A stretch of 64,000 nucleotides of DNA, taken from the NCBI GenBank assembly GCA_029237695.1, contig CM055277.1, positions 39,342,242-39,406,241 of the forward strand, read 5' to 3'. The position numbers were made by a program, and so were the translations under genes. A model generated the notes under the pieces. It was not told where the DNA came from. It made no database searches and worked only from the letters and a program-made list of their open reading frames with translations. Numbering within the stretch: position 1 is the first letter of the stretch; every line of letters begins with the position of its first letter. Of this stretch, positions 46,676 through 58,879 are shown one piece after another. The DNA is from Conchocele bisecta (lineage: Eukaryota; Mollusca; Bivalvia; Lucinida; Thyasiridae).

Positions 46676-47711
46676 GTTGAAGTAACATACCAAGGCCTAT
46701 AAATACATTAAATATACCTAAAAGTATCAATAACTGAAAGTAAAAGTACGTTAAACTTTTTTTTACTCCCTGTTATAACACATTACCAAGGTTCCTATAT
46801 ATTTTATGGGCCGTACTCGGGCGGCCTCGAGACAACGGACTCTCACGAAACAATTAACCGATTTATATCATGTTCGCCTATTGCAGATGTTAGGCAAATG
46901 TTAGCCCTCCGCAATGATGTCTTCTCCGATGCGCTAGGTCAACGCGTTTTCGAGCTATGGATTATTTTGTTCCAACAAAGTTCCGCATTTGTCTCTAGTA
47001 AGAAGACATTGGTCACATTTATTTCTTAGACTTTCCCGGTGACGCGTCAGGTGGTACCGTTTCATAGCTTACAAGGTAAACATGTGACTGGTGGGTCACC
47101 AGTCAGTGTAACATGACGCTTACGCTTGACACTCCACGAATCTCAACCAATCATAAGCTTAGCGATGACATCATCGGGAAAACCCATCAACAATTAGACA
47201 ATATGGCTTCCCGAGAAGTGATAGAAATGTAAGTGCGATTGAATTGTCTGTCGTGACACATTGGACGGGTATACATGTAGGTTTGCTAAAATGTTCGATT
47301 GGAAACAATGTTGATTCGATGCAAACTGTTTCTTAACGGGCCAGGACGACGTAAAAGTAAAGTTTAAGCAGATGTTTGCGCCGTCATATAGTAGTATAAG
47401 CCCGAAAAATGTTAATTTTGAACAAAATAATCTCTAGCTCGAAAACATGTTGGCATAGAGAATCGGGGAATATATCGTTGCGGAGGGCTAACATTTACCT
47501 GACTTCTGCAATTGGCGGAAATGATATAAATCGGTTGACTGTTTCGTGAGAGTCCGTTGTCTCGAGGCCGTCCGAGTACGGACCATTAAAAACATAGGCA
47601 TCTTGTATTGTGCTATAACAGGGAGTAAACATTTTTCAACTGATTTTCCCCACTTATTGATACTTTTAGGTATATTTAATGTATGTATAGACCTTGGTCC
47701 GTTACTTCAAC
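46676..47711. mobile_element. 1.04-kb element with inverted termini of about 250 bp
   Basis: Ends gttgaagtaac and gttacttcaac. Arms share taaatacattaaatatacct, cccgttataaca-like, gacaacggactctcacgaaa, aaccgatttatatcat and ttagccctccgcaa. The 525-bp middle has no transposase. The subterminal tacattaaatatacctaaa(a) and the ccaagg/ccttgg blocks relate it to the 192-bp element at 52,911-53,102. Confidence 0.8.
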
Positions 47712-48529
47712 CTCTGATTAATCCCTGCACATCGGAGCTTTTCATCGTCGTGGAGTAATACAAATATATTGTAAATGTGCCGCATGATCAATCAAAAACA
47801 CTACCACATTCACAAATCTGTCACAATTACGGCGTAAAGGTACAGACGGATCAGATGCTACGCAGATCAATCACTCAATAAGCCATCTTTTAGTACGAAT
47901 ATATGATTTATGGCCGCCATGTTGGTCGGAAAATTAGTTAATTTTATGTTATTTTACAATAATATGTGATCTACCATGTCATAAAAGAATTCTAGAGAAG
48001 AAAGTATGAATAAAGATATAAAATTGCTAGACAGTCTGTGTTGTACCTGCACTGTGTTGGCCTTTTCCATGAATTGTCATCATTGTGGCAGCCATTTTGA
48101 ATTTTCAAATTTCAATTTTATATATATCTTCTATACGTATACTACAGCAAGCATGCAACTGTTCTAATGTTCAGTGACACATTTTAATAGTGTTTTTGCC
48201 TGCATATAAAACTCAATGCATTTTGTCAATTTGACCCATAAATGACCTTGAAAATACCCCAAGAAAAAGGTCAAATTTAAGGGGGTACCCACCCCTAATT
48301 GAAAGCCTACCTATCATAGATATAAATCAGCATGGGTACCCATTTGTAACAAAACTGCCATCGAAAGTTGTTTGTCATCCCTTGGCTGGCCTACTAGTTG
48401 AATCCATGATTTACGACGTCTCAAAGGGGCCGGTGTAACGTGAGCCCCTTAAGTCCGTGAAAACCTTCAGCCTAGCCAAGCGGCTAAGGGGCTCACGCTG
48501 ATGCCGGTGTGGGTGAGGGAACCCGTGGA
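47712..48529. other. LU intron, no gene; small hairpin
   Basis: Around 48,440-48,512 gtgagccccttaa and ttaggggctcac-type arms form a hairpin in a GC-rich patch. gcagccattttgaattttca at 48,089 is another copy of the recurring gccattttga motif. Confidence 0.5.
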
Positions 48530-51500
48530 AACCAATTTGTTGGTATATACACAATATGAATGGTAACGATGATATTACGCAATATGCACACCGCGTACCG
48601 TAGTTCTTCTACCAAATGGCGTGCGATATGTAACCGACCGTGAGAAGTTGAAGCCTGTCTGTAAACTAATCTATAATCGGTGGCTTTGCAAACCCCTTTG
48701 TTGGTATATACCCAATGTGCCTATTAATAATGATATTATGCAATATGTTCCAATATAAAGCAAAAAAACGTGAAATATATTGGACTGATTTCAATTTTCA
48801 CGGCTGGGATAAAAGCACCCGGCCATGAGAAGTTTCAGCCTGTCCGTAAACTTGATATATAGAGAACACATCGGTAGTTTTTCACAACCCTTTGTTGGTA
48901 TATACACAATGTGCCTATTAATAATGATATTATGCAATACGTTCCAATATAAGGCAAAGAAAACGTGAAATATATGTGACTAATTCAATTTTCACGGCGG
49001 GGACAAAAGCACCGGCCATGAGAAGTTTTCAGCTGTCCGTAAACTTGATATATAGAGAACATCCATCCGTAGTCATTTTCACCCAATTTGTTCATATATA
49101 CCCAATGTGCCTGATTTATAACTGATATATGCAATACGTTTCCAATAGTAAGGCAAAAAAAAAGGGACGAAATGAAAATATATGGGCACTGATTTCTGAT
49201 TTCATTTTCAAGGCGGGGACAAAAGCACCCGGCCATGAGAAGTTTCAGCCTGTCCGTAAACTTGATATATAGAGAAACAAATCGGTATTTTTTCACACCC
49301 TGTTGGTATATACCCAAGAGACAAAAAAAAGTGAACACCAAAGTGTGATGTTATATGACCCAATGTGCCTTATTAATATGAACATATGGCAATATACGTA
49401 TTCCTAATATCAATGCCATAGGCTAAAAAAACCGTGAAATATATGACTGATTTTCAATTTTCACGGCGGGAGGACAAAAGCACCCGGCCATGAGAAGTTC
49501 AGCCTGTCCGTAAACTTGATATATAGAGAACACATCGTTAGTTTTTTCACACCCCTTTGTGTGGTATATACCCAATGTGCCTATTAATAATGATAGTAGC
49601 AATATGTTCCAATATAAGGCAAAAAAACGTGAAATATAGGGACTAGATTTTCAATTTTCACGGCGGGGACAAAAGCACGGCCATGAGAAGTTTCAGCCTG
49701 TCCGTAAACTTGATATATAGAGAATCACATCGTTAGTTTTTCACAACCCTTTGTTGGTATATCAATGTGCCTATTAATAATGATATTATGCAATACGTTC
49801 CAATATAAGGCACAAAAGTGAAATATATGCGACTGATTTCAATTTTCACGGCGGGGACAAAAGCACCGGCCATGAAGTTTCAGCTGTCCGTAAACTTGAT
49901 ATATAGAGAACACATCGTATTTTTTAACACACCCCTGTGTTGGTATATACCAATGTGCCTATTAATAATGATATTTTTGCAATATGTACAATATAAGGCA
50001 AAAAAAACGTGAAATATATGAGACTGATTTCAATTTTCACGGCGGGGACAAAAGCACCCGGCTATGAGAAGTTTCAGCCTGTCCGTAAACTTGATATATA
50101 GAGAACACATCGGTATTTTTTACACACCCCTGTGTTGGTATATACCCAATGTGCCTATTAATAATGATATTATGCAATACGTTCCAATATAAGGGGGGAA
50201 AAAACGTGAAATATTTGGGAATTATTTCAATTTCACGGCGGGGACAAAATCACCCGGCATGAGTTTCGCCTGTCCGTAAACTGATATAGAGAACACATCG
50301 GTATTTTTTCAAACCCTGTGTTGGTATATACCCAATGTGTATTAATAATGTATTATGCAATTTCAATATAAGGCAAACAAATGTGAAATATGCGACTGAT
50401 TTCAATTTTCACGCGGGGACAAAAGCACCCGGCCATGAGAAGTTTCAGCTGTCCGTACTTGATAATAGAGAACATCGGTATTTTTTTAACACCCTGTGTT
50501 GGTATACCCAATTGTGCCTATTAATAATGATTTTGCAATATACCCAAGTAAGGCAAAAAAAAGTGAAATAAAGAGACTGATTCAATTTTCACGGCGGGGA
50601 CAAAAGCACCCGGCCATGAGAATATTTTCAGCCTGTCCGTAAACTTGATATAGAGAAAAAACACATCGGTATTTTTTTCACACCCCTGTGTTGGTATATA
50701 CCCAATGCCTATTAATATATTATGCAATACTTTCCAATAGGGGGAAAAACGTGAAATATTTGGGAATTATTTCAATTTTCACGGCGGGGACACCCGGCCA
50801 TGAGAAGTTTCAGCCTGTCCGTAAACTTGTAGAGAAACTCGGTATTTTTTCACTGTGTTGGTATACCCAATGTGCCTATTAATAATGATATTTGCAATAC
50901 GTTCCAATATAAGGGGAAAAAAACGTGAAATATATGGGGGGGGGGACTGATTTCAATTTTACGGCGGGGGACAAAAGCCGCACCCGGCCATGAGAAGTTT
51001 CAGCCTGTCCGTAAACTTGATATATAGAGAACACATCGGTATTTTTTCACACCCCTGTGTTGGTATATACCCAATGTTGCCATATTAATAATGATATTTT
51101 GCAATATGTACCAATATAAGGCAAAAAAAACGTGAAATATATGAGACTGATTTCAATTTTTCACGGCGGGGACAAAGCACCCGGCCATGAGAAGTTTCAG
51201 CCTGTCCGTAAACTTGATATATAGAGAACATATCGGTAGTTTTTCACAACCCTTTGTTGGTATATACCCAATGTGCCTATTAATAATGATAGTATACAAT
51301 ATGTTCCAATATAAGGCAAAACAAACCGTGAAATATATGGGACTGATTTCAATTTTCACGGCGGGACAAAAGCACCCGGCCATGAGAAGTTTCAGCCTGT
51401 CCGTAAACTTGATATATAGAGAACACATCGGTAGTTTTCACAACCCTTTGTTGGTATATACCCAATGTGCCTATTAATAATGATATATGCAATATGTCCA

Positions 51501-52600
51501 ATATAAGGCAAAAAAAACGTGAATAAATATATGGGGACTGATTTCAATTTTCACGGCGGGGACAAAAGCACCCGGCCATGAGAAGTTTCAGCCTGTCCGT
51601 AAACTTGATATATAGAGAACACATCGGTATTTTTTCACACCCCTGTGTTGGTATATACCCAATGTGCCTATAAATAATGATATTACGCAATATGTACCAA
51701 TATAAGGCAAAAAAACGTGAAATATATGGGACTGATTTCAATTTTCACGGCGGGGACAAAAGAACCTGGCCATGAGAAGTTTCAGCCTGTCCGTAAACTT
51801 GATATATAGAGAACACATCGGTAGTTTTTCACAACCCTTTGTTCGTATATACCCAATGTGCCTATTAATAATGATATTTTCCAATATGTACCAATATAAG
51901 GCAAAAAAACGTGAAATATATAGACTGATTTCAATTTTCACGGCGGGGACAAAAGCTGCACCCGGCCATGAGAAGTTGCAGCCTGTCCGTAAACTTGATA
52001 TAAGAGAACACATCGGTAGTTTTCACACCCCTGTGTTGGTATATACCCAATGTACCTATTAATAATGATATTATGCAATACGTTCCAATATAAGGGGAAA
52101 AAAAACGTGAAATATTTGGGAATTATTTCAATTTTCACGGCGGGGACAAAAGCACCCGGCCATGAGAAGTTTCAGCCTGTCCGTAAACTTGATATATAGA
52201 GAACACATCGGTAGTTTTTCACAACCCTTTATTGGTATATACCCAATGTGCCTATTAATAATGATATTATGCAATATGTTCCAATATAAGGCAAAAAAAA
52301 CGTGAAATATTTGGGAATTATTTCAATTTTCACGGCGGGGACAAAAGCACCCGGCCATGAGAAGTTTCAGCCTGTCCGTAAACTTGATATATAGAGAACA
52401 CATCGGTAGTTTTTCACAACCCTTTATTGGTATATACCCAATGTGCCTATTAATAATGATAGTATGCAATATGTTCCAATATAAGGCAAAAAAAACAACG
52501 TGAAATATATGGGAATGATTTCAATTTTCACGGTGGGGACGAAAGCACCCGGCCATGAGAAGTTTCAGCCTGTCCGTAAACTCAAACAAAACAGGCAATA
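48530..52600. repeat. 194-bp satellite, about 21 units, in LU intron
   Basis: Unit blocks: ttggtatatacccaatgtgc, ctattaataatgatattatg, caatacgttccaatataagg, then aaaacgtgaaatata, ttcaattttcacggcgggga, caaaagcacccggccatgag, aagtttcagcctgtccgtaa and acttgatatatagagaacac. Units from about 51.15 to 52.56 kb are uniform. Those from about 49.0 to 51.1 kb carry many one- to few-base indels, mostly in A/T or G runs. ORFs of 60-118 codons over it are artefacts of the period. The last unit (52,500-52,600) breaks off into unique sequence. Confidence 0.95.
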
Positions 52601-52910
52601 TATGCACAAAAAGCAACCGGCCATGAGAATTTTAATTGGTAGTTTTGCAAGCCCCGTGAACTTACCTGATCATGGGCACTGTCGGGTCCGATGGGAAATC
52701 TGCATGCTTACTCTCAGGTCAGATGCTGATTGATGATTATATACATAATATGGGAATTCACCGAATAAATAAACTTCCGGTAAGTATGAATGCCGATCGT
52801 TAAATTACCCTTCGCTGCTCCCTCCTACCACCCAACCCAAAACAAAAATGTTATCTAGGCTTCGGCGACAAGTCTGGGTATGGAAGGTTTACAACCCGAT
52901 TCCCACAACG

Positions 52911-53102
52911 AACGGACCTAGGCATATAAACACATTAAATATACATTAGATATACCTAAAATAATTTATAAGTGAACAAAAATGGCCACATTATCTTATA
53001 TATTTTAATGAAATATTTTGTGGCCATTTTTTTCCCCACATATGGATGATTTTTTAGGTATATCTTATGCATATTTAATGTATTTATATACCTAGGTCCG
53101 TT
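52911..53102. repeat. 192-bp MITE-like element
   Basis: Ends aacggacctaggcatataaa and tatatacctaggtccgtt are inverted. Inner arms acattaaatata / tatttaatgt, atatacctaaaa / ttttaggtatat and aaaatggccac / gtggccatttt. Confidence 0.85.
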
Positions 53103-53670
53103 AAGTTAAATTCTTTCGTATAGCAAAATCACATCATGAGTAAATCATACACAACGATAAATTTCACTATTTCACATCCCAGTGTGGTACGTTTTCACCC
53201 TTTTGTTTTGACCCGGGTACGTTTTGACCAGAACCCAAATGATCACATTATATAAATGGGTTTTATACGGCAAATAGTAAGAAAACAAGGGTGGCACGAT
53301 TTACCCAAATCTACTAAAATCTTACCCAAATCTACCCAAATCTTCATATAATTACTATATATGTCAATACAAATAAGCTATACACATCATACTAACGATG
53401 TTTGTAACGTACTTACATAATGTATGCCATTAATTTGCTCATACCAGGGCCATTTTAATGTTTTGATGCAAAATGGAAATATTTGTATATGAACTAAAGG
53501 GAGAGTACCGCGATAAACTTAATACTAGGAAGCCAAGGGAGATAATCCACTTTATAATGGCTAAACATGCTAAATGGGAATGATTATTTTTAATTGAAAT
53601 ACAAATACAAACTGTAGAACCTCTATAATGTTGACATACAAGGAGACAGTAGTGTGAAGGTGTCGATCGT
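53103..53670. other. LU intron, no feature recognised
   Basis: AT-rich; a short direct repeat of acccaaatcta occurs at about 53,300-53,342. Confidence 0.4.
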
Positions 53671-53674
53671 ATAC

Positions 53675-54045
53675 TAGCCGTTTTCGCCCGCCAGGACGTG
53701 TAGCCATCTTGTACATAATCACTTGTTGAGGCTATACCTCTAGGGAAATTTGCAATCACAGTCTGATCAGGGTCTACACTGTTTTCCATCTTGTACATAA
53801 TCACTGTATACCATATACAAGAAGCAAGCCGCGTGTCGCCCGCCAGGACGTGTAGCCATCCTATAACAATCACTTGTTGAGGCTATAATACCTTCTAGGG
53901 GAAATTTGCAATCACAGTCTGATCAGGGTCTACCCGGTTACCCATGTTATGCATAACCACTTGTTGAGGCTATACATGTAGGGAAATATGCATTCACAAT
54001 CTAATCAGGATCTACACAGTTTCCCATATTGTACATAATCGACTA
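53675..54045. repeat. three irregular tandem units
   Basis: cacttgttgaggctata followed by agggaaattt/atgca and cacagtctgatcagggtcta occurs three times, twice preceded by cgcccgccaggacgtgtagc. Units differ in length because of internal deletions. Confidence 0.75.
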
Positions 54046-54711
54046 TATATAACGAGCTACCCCACTAAAATACACTGTATTCTGGTCCATTCAATATAAT
54101 ATTGGGTCTTTGTCTACATAGAGGTGTGAAAAACATTCAAGCTATTTGACAAGATATACAAACCATACACAAATTTAAAAATATATATATTGCATGTATA
54201 TTATGGTTCATTTTCATCAATGTTCTTAATACAAGATCGTTTATTATTGTTATTGTAGATGAATATTAAGAATATTTATATATATATATATATATATAGC
54301 AACTCCGTAAATTAAATTGCAATAACTAAACTATGCCCAGAAAGTCATTTGTGCTAATAAAAACATTCATTCAATGCATTATACTTTGTTTTTAACTATT
54401 TCAAAAAGATGTTGGCATATAATTACTCGGCGAAATAAATATTGCAATACTATGGAGGGTGACCGGTTACTTAGACATTTGGACTATTATATGTGCCATA
54501 TGATCGATGGCAACTTAAAGTTAGACAACTGAGACATAATGAATGAGTCTCGATCACATTAGTCTCCCTTTATAATAATGATACATGTATATTAATCGCT
54601 TTCCCGCGGAAATATGTGCTTTATCTTCCATTTTTCGGTCAAAATGTGCTTATTGTATGATATACAATGATATATTGTTGAAAACCTATATAACATAATC
54701 AATAATCTCGG
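54046..54711. other. LU intron, no feature recognised
   Basis: AT-rich with an (AT)n run at about 54,270-54,298. Confidence 0.4.
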
Positions 54712-55315
54712 CCCATGGTCAAGTCGGCCCATGTGTCTGATCAAGTCGGCCCACATGTCTGGTCAAGTCGGCCCACATGTCTGGTCAAGTCGGCCCACGT
54801 GTCTGGTCAAGTCGGCCCACGATCTCAGATCAGATGTATGGTCAACTTTGATAAGTCTAACGTAATATATTCAAAACTAAATTTGCGTTTGAAAATAATT
54901 TTTTTTTTTTATGTAGATCTATATAAATAATTTTTTTCGTAAATAAATAAATATATTTTTTTAATTAAAATAGAATCTTTTTAAATATATATCATGTTTC
55001 TTGTTAAATCACCATTTCTAATAAACTTATATGTCTTATACGAACAATATGATATGGGCCGAGATGACCACGGAAAAAATAATATTTTCTCATTTTAAAT
55101 TAAAATTTCATCAGGTTCTTTGCAATCTTCTTCTCAAAATATTCTTGAATCACCATTTCTAATATTTTTTTTATGTCATATACAAAAATATATAATATGG
55201 GCCGAGATGACCAAACAATGTGGGCAGAGATGACCAGTGATCTGGGCCGACTTGACCAGCGATCTGGGCCGAGATTGAAATGTGGGCCGAGATGACCATG
55301 GTCCGACTTGACCAG
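54712..55315. mobile_element. foldback element with arms made of 22-bp tandem repeats
   Basis: The left arm (54,712-54,835) has five units of tctggtcaagtcggcccaca. The right arm (55,195-55,315) has the reverse complement, gggccgacttgacca, mixed with gggccgagatgacca variants. The 360-bp middle is very AT-rich. The 71-codon plus frame over the left arm comes from the repeats. Confidence 0.85.
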
Positions 55316-55880
55316 ACAACGCAGCAGTTACGTGTTCGCAACTAAATATTATTACGAAATCATTGCAATTTATGTATTTTAAATGTTATAGGAGATTCAT
55401 TCCGTAATGTTTTGTTGGTATAGTGACGTGAACAGTGGTGTAAAAACGGTATGAATCCATATATGACCTCCGCACTTTACCGCCCACATATCGCCAAACA
55501 GGTGTCCGATAGCATCTCGATTTATCAGCAGAATAGTATGGCCACTAAAGTGCGACACGGAGCTCGAAAATACACATTCATAACATCCCCGGACGGGAAA
55601 ATACCTATTTTTTACATTTGGGACCATTTTTATGCTTAGACGTACATTAATCTCATTAGATCTTGAAATATAATCGATGACTTAAACTTTACACAGCCTT
55701 GGCCCCGATTGTTATTGTTCTGTCTGCGCATGCGCGGACTGAAACCTTTACTGGGCTGAAGAATTTTCTGTTATACCGGCATGGATTCTCAATTGTAAAC
55801 ATTAATTAATAAGATCGTCAAATTTCCTAAAATACATATATTTGTTTCGGCATTTGTAATTTCTCATAAAAGTATATATC
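55316..55880. other. LU intron, no gene demonstrated
   Basis: Around 55,437-55,630 both strands are open for 60-75 codons with balanced composition but no recognised domain and no splice sites in phase with the LU exons. Confidence 0.35.
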
Positions 55881-56182
55881 AAGGGCGGAACTAAAGGGTG
55901 GGGGGTGGGGGGGGGGGGTCCGGGATTGCACCCCCCCTCCCGTTCAGCCACGGAGTTTACATAGATCACAGTTTACCATCAGTTGGAGTCTGAATTTAAA
56001 TGCCCTAAAACACAGGAAAGTGCATTTCGAAGAGCTCGAAAATAGGACAACCCCCTAGTTGTGAACGGTAACTCTTGCAATTACTCCCGACGGGAGTAGA
56101 TTGCAAGAGTTACCTTCGCAACTAGACAACCCCCCCCCCCCCCCCCCCCCCCCCCGTTCCCCAAATGCTGGATCCGCCCCTG
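55881..56182. repeat. G/C-tract repeat with terminal inverted ends
   Basis: agggcggaac near the left and gatccgcccct at the right are inverted. It has poly-G runs at 55,899-55,918 and a poly-C run at about 56,127-56,155. At 56,068-56,115 ggtaactcttgcaat / attgcaagagttacc form a hairpin. Confidence 0.65.
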
Positions 56183-56407
56183 TATATTGTTACACTCTGT
56201 TAAACTGAGTCGATCGCGAGGAGACGGTTCAACTGAGTGATAACAACATACAGCAGGTGAAATATGAGATTGGACCCCGTTAACGCGGCCTAAAATGACC
56301 TTAGCTGTACAACATTAAATAATAAAATAAAATGCAAACTTGGCAATTTTATAGGTGACGTGCACTGGACACCTCCCAGCCTGGATCCGCGCCTGTGAAT
56401 TATTTAC

Positions 56408-56564
56408 CATGTGAGTTACAATTGTTGTCGCTGCAGCACCTGCGCAGGGTGCTCCGGCCAGTGGTCGTATATGTGGCCACTGGTGTGCAGTCGTCGCCGT
56501 CCGCCACACAAGCCGCCATTAGTATCGACCTGCCATCGCTACTGCTGTCTACCATGTGTGTGTA
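56408..56564 (-). CDS. LU-domain protein exon: LU2 second half
   Basis: A 157-nt exon. Acceptor acttttgcag, donor CATG|gtaaat. It enters in phase 0 and leaves in phase 1, as does the homologous exon at 60,974-61,142. Fifty-two codons with cysteines at 19, 26, 43, 44 and 49, ending RRCCSDNNCNS. The CC-x4-CN end is the hallmark of Ly6/uPAR domains. With the upstream exon at 57,101-57,211 it makes a complete 10-cysteine LU domain. A three-finger fold held by five disulfides would be expected. Ligand unknown. Confidence 0.9.
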
Positions 56565-57100
56565 CTGCAAAAGTCGTGGCAACTTTTTATGAAAAATATG
56601 AATATTTTGCTTATCTTATAACAAATATATGAGACAAATCCTGCCATGCGATTTTTTGGTTATGCATACGTAAATCACAACTAGTGATTTTGATATTTCA
56701 TGAAAAATATATACAATATTTTCCGTAAATGACGTCAAAAGTTGATGAAATGTGGAGATAATTTTCATTCGCTGCCAACATGAGGTTTAAAGACATGCAC
56801 TCTATAAGATAGCAATATTTCGTTCCAATCCTCCTATACCGCTTGTATACATAAAACTGATGTAAATTGTTATTTAATAAAACATGTTTATCATTGATTA
56901 TGCCAAAACAGGGTTTTCGTTAAAGAAAATAAACACAAAAATTGCCGTCTGCTGTTGATTCATATTTTGCCTTCTTTCTCAATAAAAACATGTTTTGACA
57001 GCACTTTAGAATCATTTGCATTGGAATCATGTTTTTGATGAGAAAACAAATATTTTGTCAGCAGTGTAAGGGTTAAGGGAGGGTTACGAATGTTACTTAC
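56565..57100. other. LU intron; diverged palindromic repeat
   Basis: About 56,660-56,790 is a diverged member of the 23,530 and 38,505 family (ttccgtaaatgacgtcaaaa, gttgatgaaat). Nothing else recognised. Confidence 0.5.
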
Positions 57101-57211
57101 AGAGCAGCCGCCATTGCCTCTATCACAGAAACCGGCCTTCCCATCAGCAATGGCCTGGGAAATACAGGTGCCATCGGCGGCATACGTGCACATGATGTTA
57201 TAACACTGCGC
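57101..57211 (-). CDS. LU-domain protein exon: LU2 first half
   Basis: A 111-nt exon between the acceptor tactgtattgcag and the donor TCT|gtaagt, phase 0 at both ends. Thirty-seven residues with cysteines at 3, 8, 16, 29 and 36 (AQCYNIMC, DGTC, GFCDR, GGCS). Matches the first-half exon of LU3 at 42,271-42,372 in length, cysteine order and phase. The minus open frame around it runs on into the introns on both sides and should not be taken as the gene model. Confidence 0.9.
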
Positions 57212-57289
57212 CTGCAATACAGTAGGGACATGATATGTATTGGCCACTCAGTGAACCAGAGGACAGTCTTCTAACACTGTGTATGGGTG

Positions 57290-57470
57290 TATTGATATCA
57301 AAGTTTATCAGGCAAGACTAGGAAACGCGTAGGGATTCCTACCGTTTCCGAGCCAAGCCTGATAAACTTGACATCAAAAGACACTAGCATGTTATTCTAT
57401 TTATCATTAACGTATCTGAGCCAAGTCTGATAAACTTAATATTAAAAGACACTAGCATTGATTATATTTA
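57290..57470. repeat. P1 palindromic element copy plus a third arm
   Basis: atcaaagtttatcaggcaag to gcctgataaacttgacatca is a P1 copy. It is followed by an extra gagccaagtctgataaactt half. Confidence 0.75.
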
Positions 57471-57572
57471 TTTGGTACCATTTTATGCTCGATGCATTAT
57501 CAAGGTGTATGATCACGTGGTTACAACAATATCAAGTACTGAAACTTCCAGAAGTACGTATTCTTTTATTTT

Positions 57573-57830
57573 GTCCTCATTCAGTAGCGGAATTTGATGA
57601 AATCTGGCGCATCAAACGCGTCTTGTTAAGCTGCATTTGGTGGTCTATGTACTTTGGCCAACACTTCCTTCGTTTTTGCGAATAATCGATGTCCGTGTTT
57701 AACGACGCGCAAATCGATTCTTCGCAAGAACGGCATAAGTATGTGTCGAACACCCGAGACCACCACATGCAGCTCATGAAGACGCGTTTGCTGCGCCATA
57801 TTTCATCAAAATCAGAGGATATTAAGGAAA
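57573..57830. repeat. P3 palindromic element, second copy
   Basis: ggaatttgatgaaatctggc to gccatatttcatcaaaatca, with the same inner arms as 37,376-37,612 but more diverged. Confidence 0.8.
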
Positions 57831-58317
57831 ATATCAAATAATACTGATTTTGAAGAGGGCGAGCTTTCAACACTTTCAGCTATTGTTGTTGTTATTATAA
57901 CCAGGTGATCATGCACCTTGATTATGTTTTCCCATATATCAATCACACATTTCAGTGTTTGGACGGTCTTCGAAGTGTTATACATAATTTCGAGTAAAAT
58001 GAGGACTTTGTAGCTAATAAAATTAAGGGGAATTTTATATCCCCAAGTCTTGTGTATTAACTGCTACCTATCTACTGGTTAATTTCAGTATTGGTGTTCA
58101 AATCAACCAATCAATATCACGTACTCCAGTATGTTGTCTAATAATATATTTTAAACCACTGAAAGTAAACGCCGTGTGTTGTTTTGCATGGTATACACAA
58201 CACAGATTTATCTAAAATGAAATCATCTAGAAAATGGCATATATAATATATTTTTTTTTTATATTTTACAGTTACTATAAACATACGCTATATATATATA
58301 GAAACAGCAACACTCAC
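57831..58317. other. LU intron, no feature recognised
   Basis: AT-rich; no coding or repeat structure beyond short poly-T and (TA)n runs near 58,250-58,300. Confidence 0.4.
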
Positions 58318-58340
58318 TTTATTTGGGTCAGCTGTCGCAC
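58318..58340 (-). CDS. LU-domain protein, 23-nt linker microexon 1
   Basis: Between the acceptor ttctcccatcacag and the donor AAA|gtgagt. Joined to the G left by the exon at 60,974-61,142 it reads GATADPNK and restores phase 0 for the LU2 exon. The peptide is a short Pro/Thr/Ala-type spacer between domains. Its homologue is the 26-nt microexon at 46,413-46,438. Confidence 0.8.
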
Positions 58341-58879
58341 CTGTGATGGGAGAAATACAGACATTTGTATTCCAGAGATGATTGTAAATCTGATACAGTG
58401 GAACCTCTCTAAACCGGACACCCTGGGAGGTACCCAGGGGGGTGTCCGCTTGTGGGAGATTTGACTGTAATTCAGGAATATGTGCGAACATTAGAAGACA
58501 TAAACATGTGTTTTGCAATCAGGAACATACATGATCATTCCAGGTATATGGCAAGGGAAATCAAGATATTTAAGTATTTAAGTACACAGACGTTTTCTGG
58601 ATGTCCCGTTTATAGACGTTCCACTGTACATGTTTATAGGACTTACAAACACCGGGTAATAAGTAAATCACACACTGGATGCAAGTAAATAGTGAATTAG
58701 AGGAGCTGTAATATTAAATGTCTGGAAAATCAAGTTTCAATACCAATATACATGATGTATGACCATTTTGCTCTGCTTTAATTATTGTTGAAAGCGATAT
58801 GATACAAATGGTCTAGGATATATTTTCTTCAAATGCTTATAAAACCTTCTGGTGGGTGGTTGGTCGGGCGAACGCGATA
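58341..58879. other. LU intron, short inverted fragments
   Basis: At 58,400-58,450 a near-palindrome (ggacaccctgggaggtaccc / ggggtgtccg) is present, and ctggatgtcccgtttatag with ttccactgtac at 58,600-58,630 resembles its end, in the style of a mariner-derived MITE. No coding signal. Confidence 0.45.

Noticed and set aside
48985..52062. ORFs containing LYIKFTDRLKLLMAGCFCP or LSVNLIYREHIGSF
   Set aside because: Translation of the 194-bp satellite in different units and strands.
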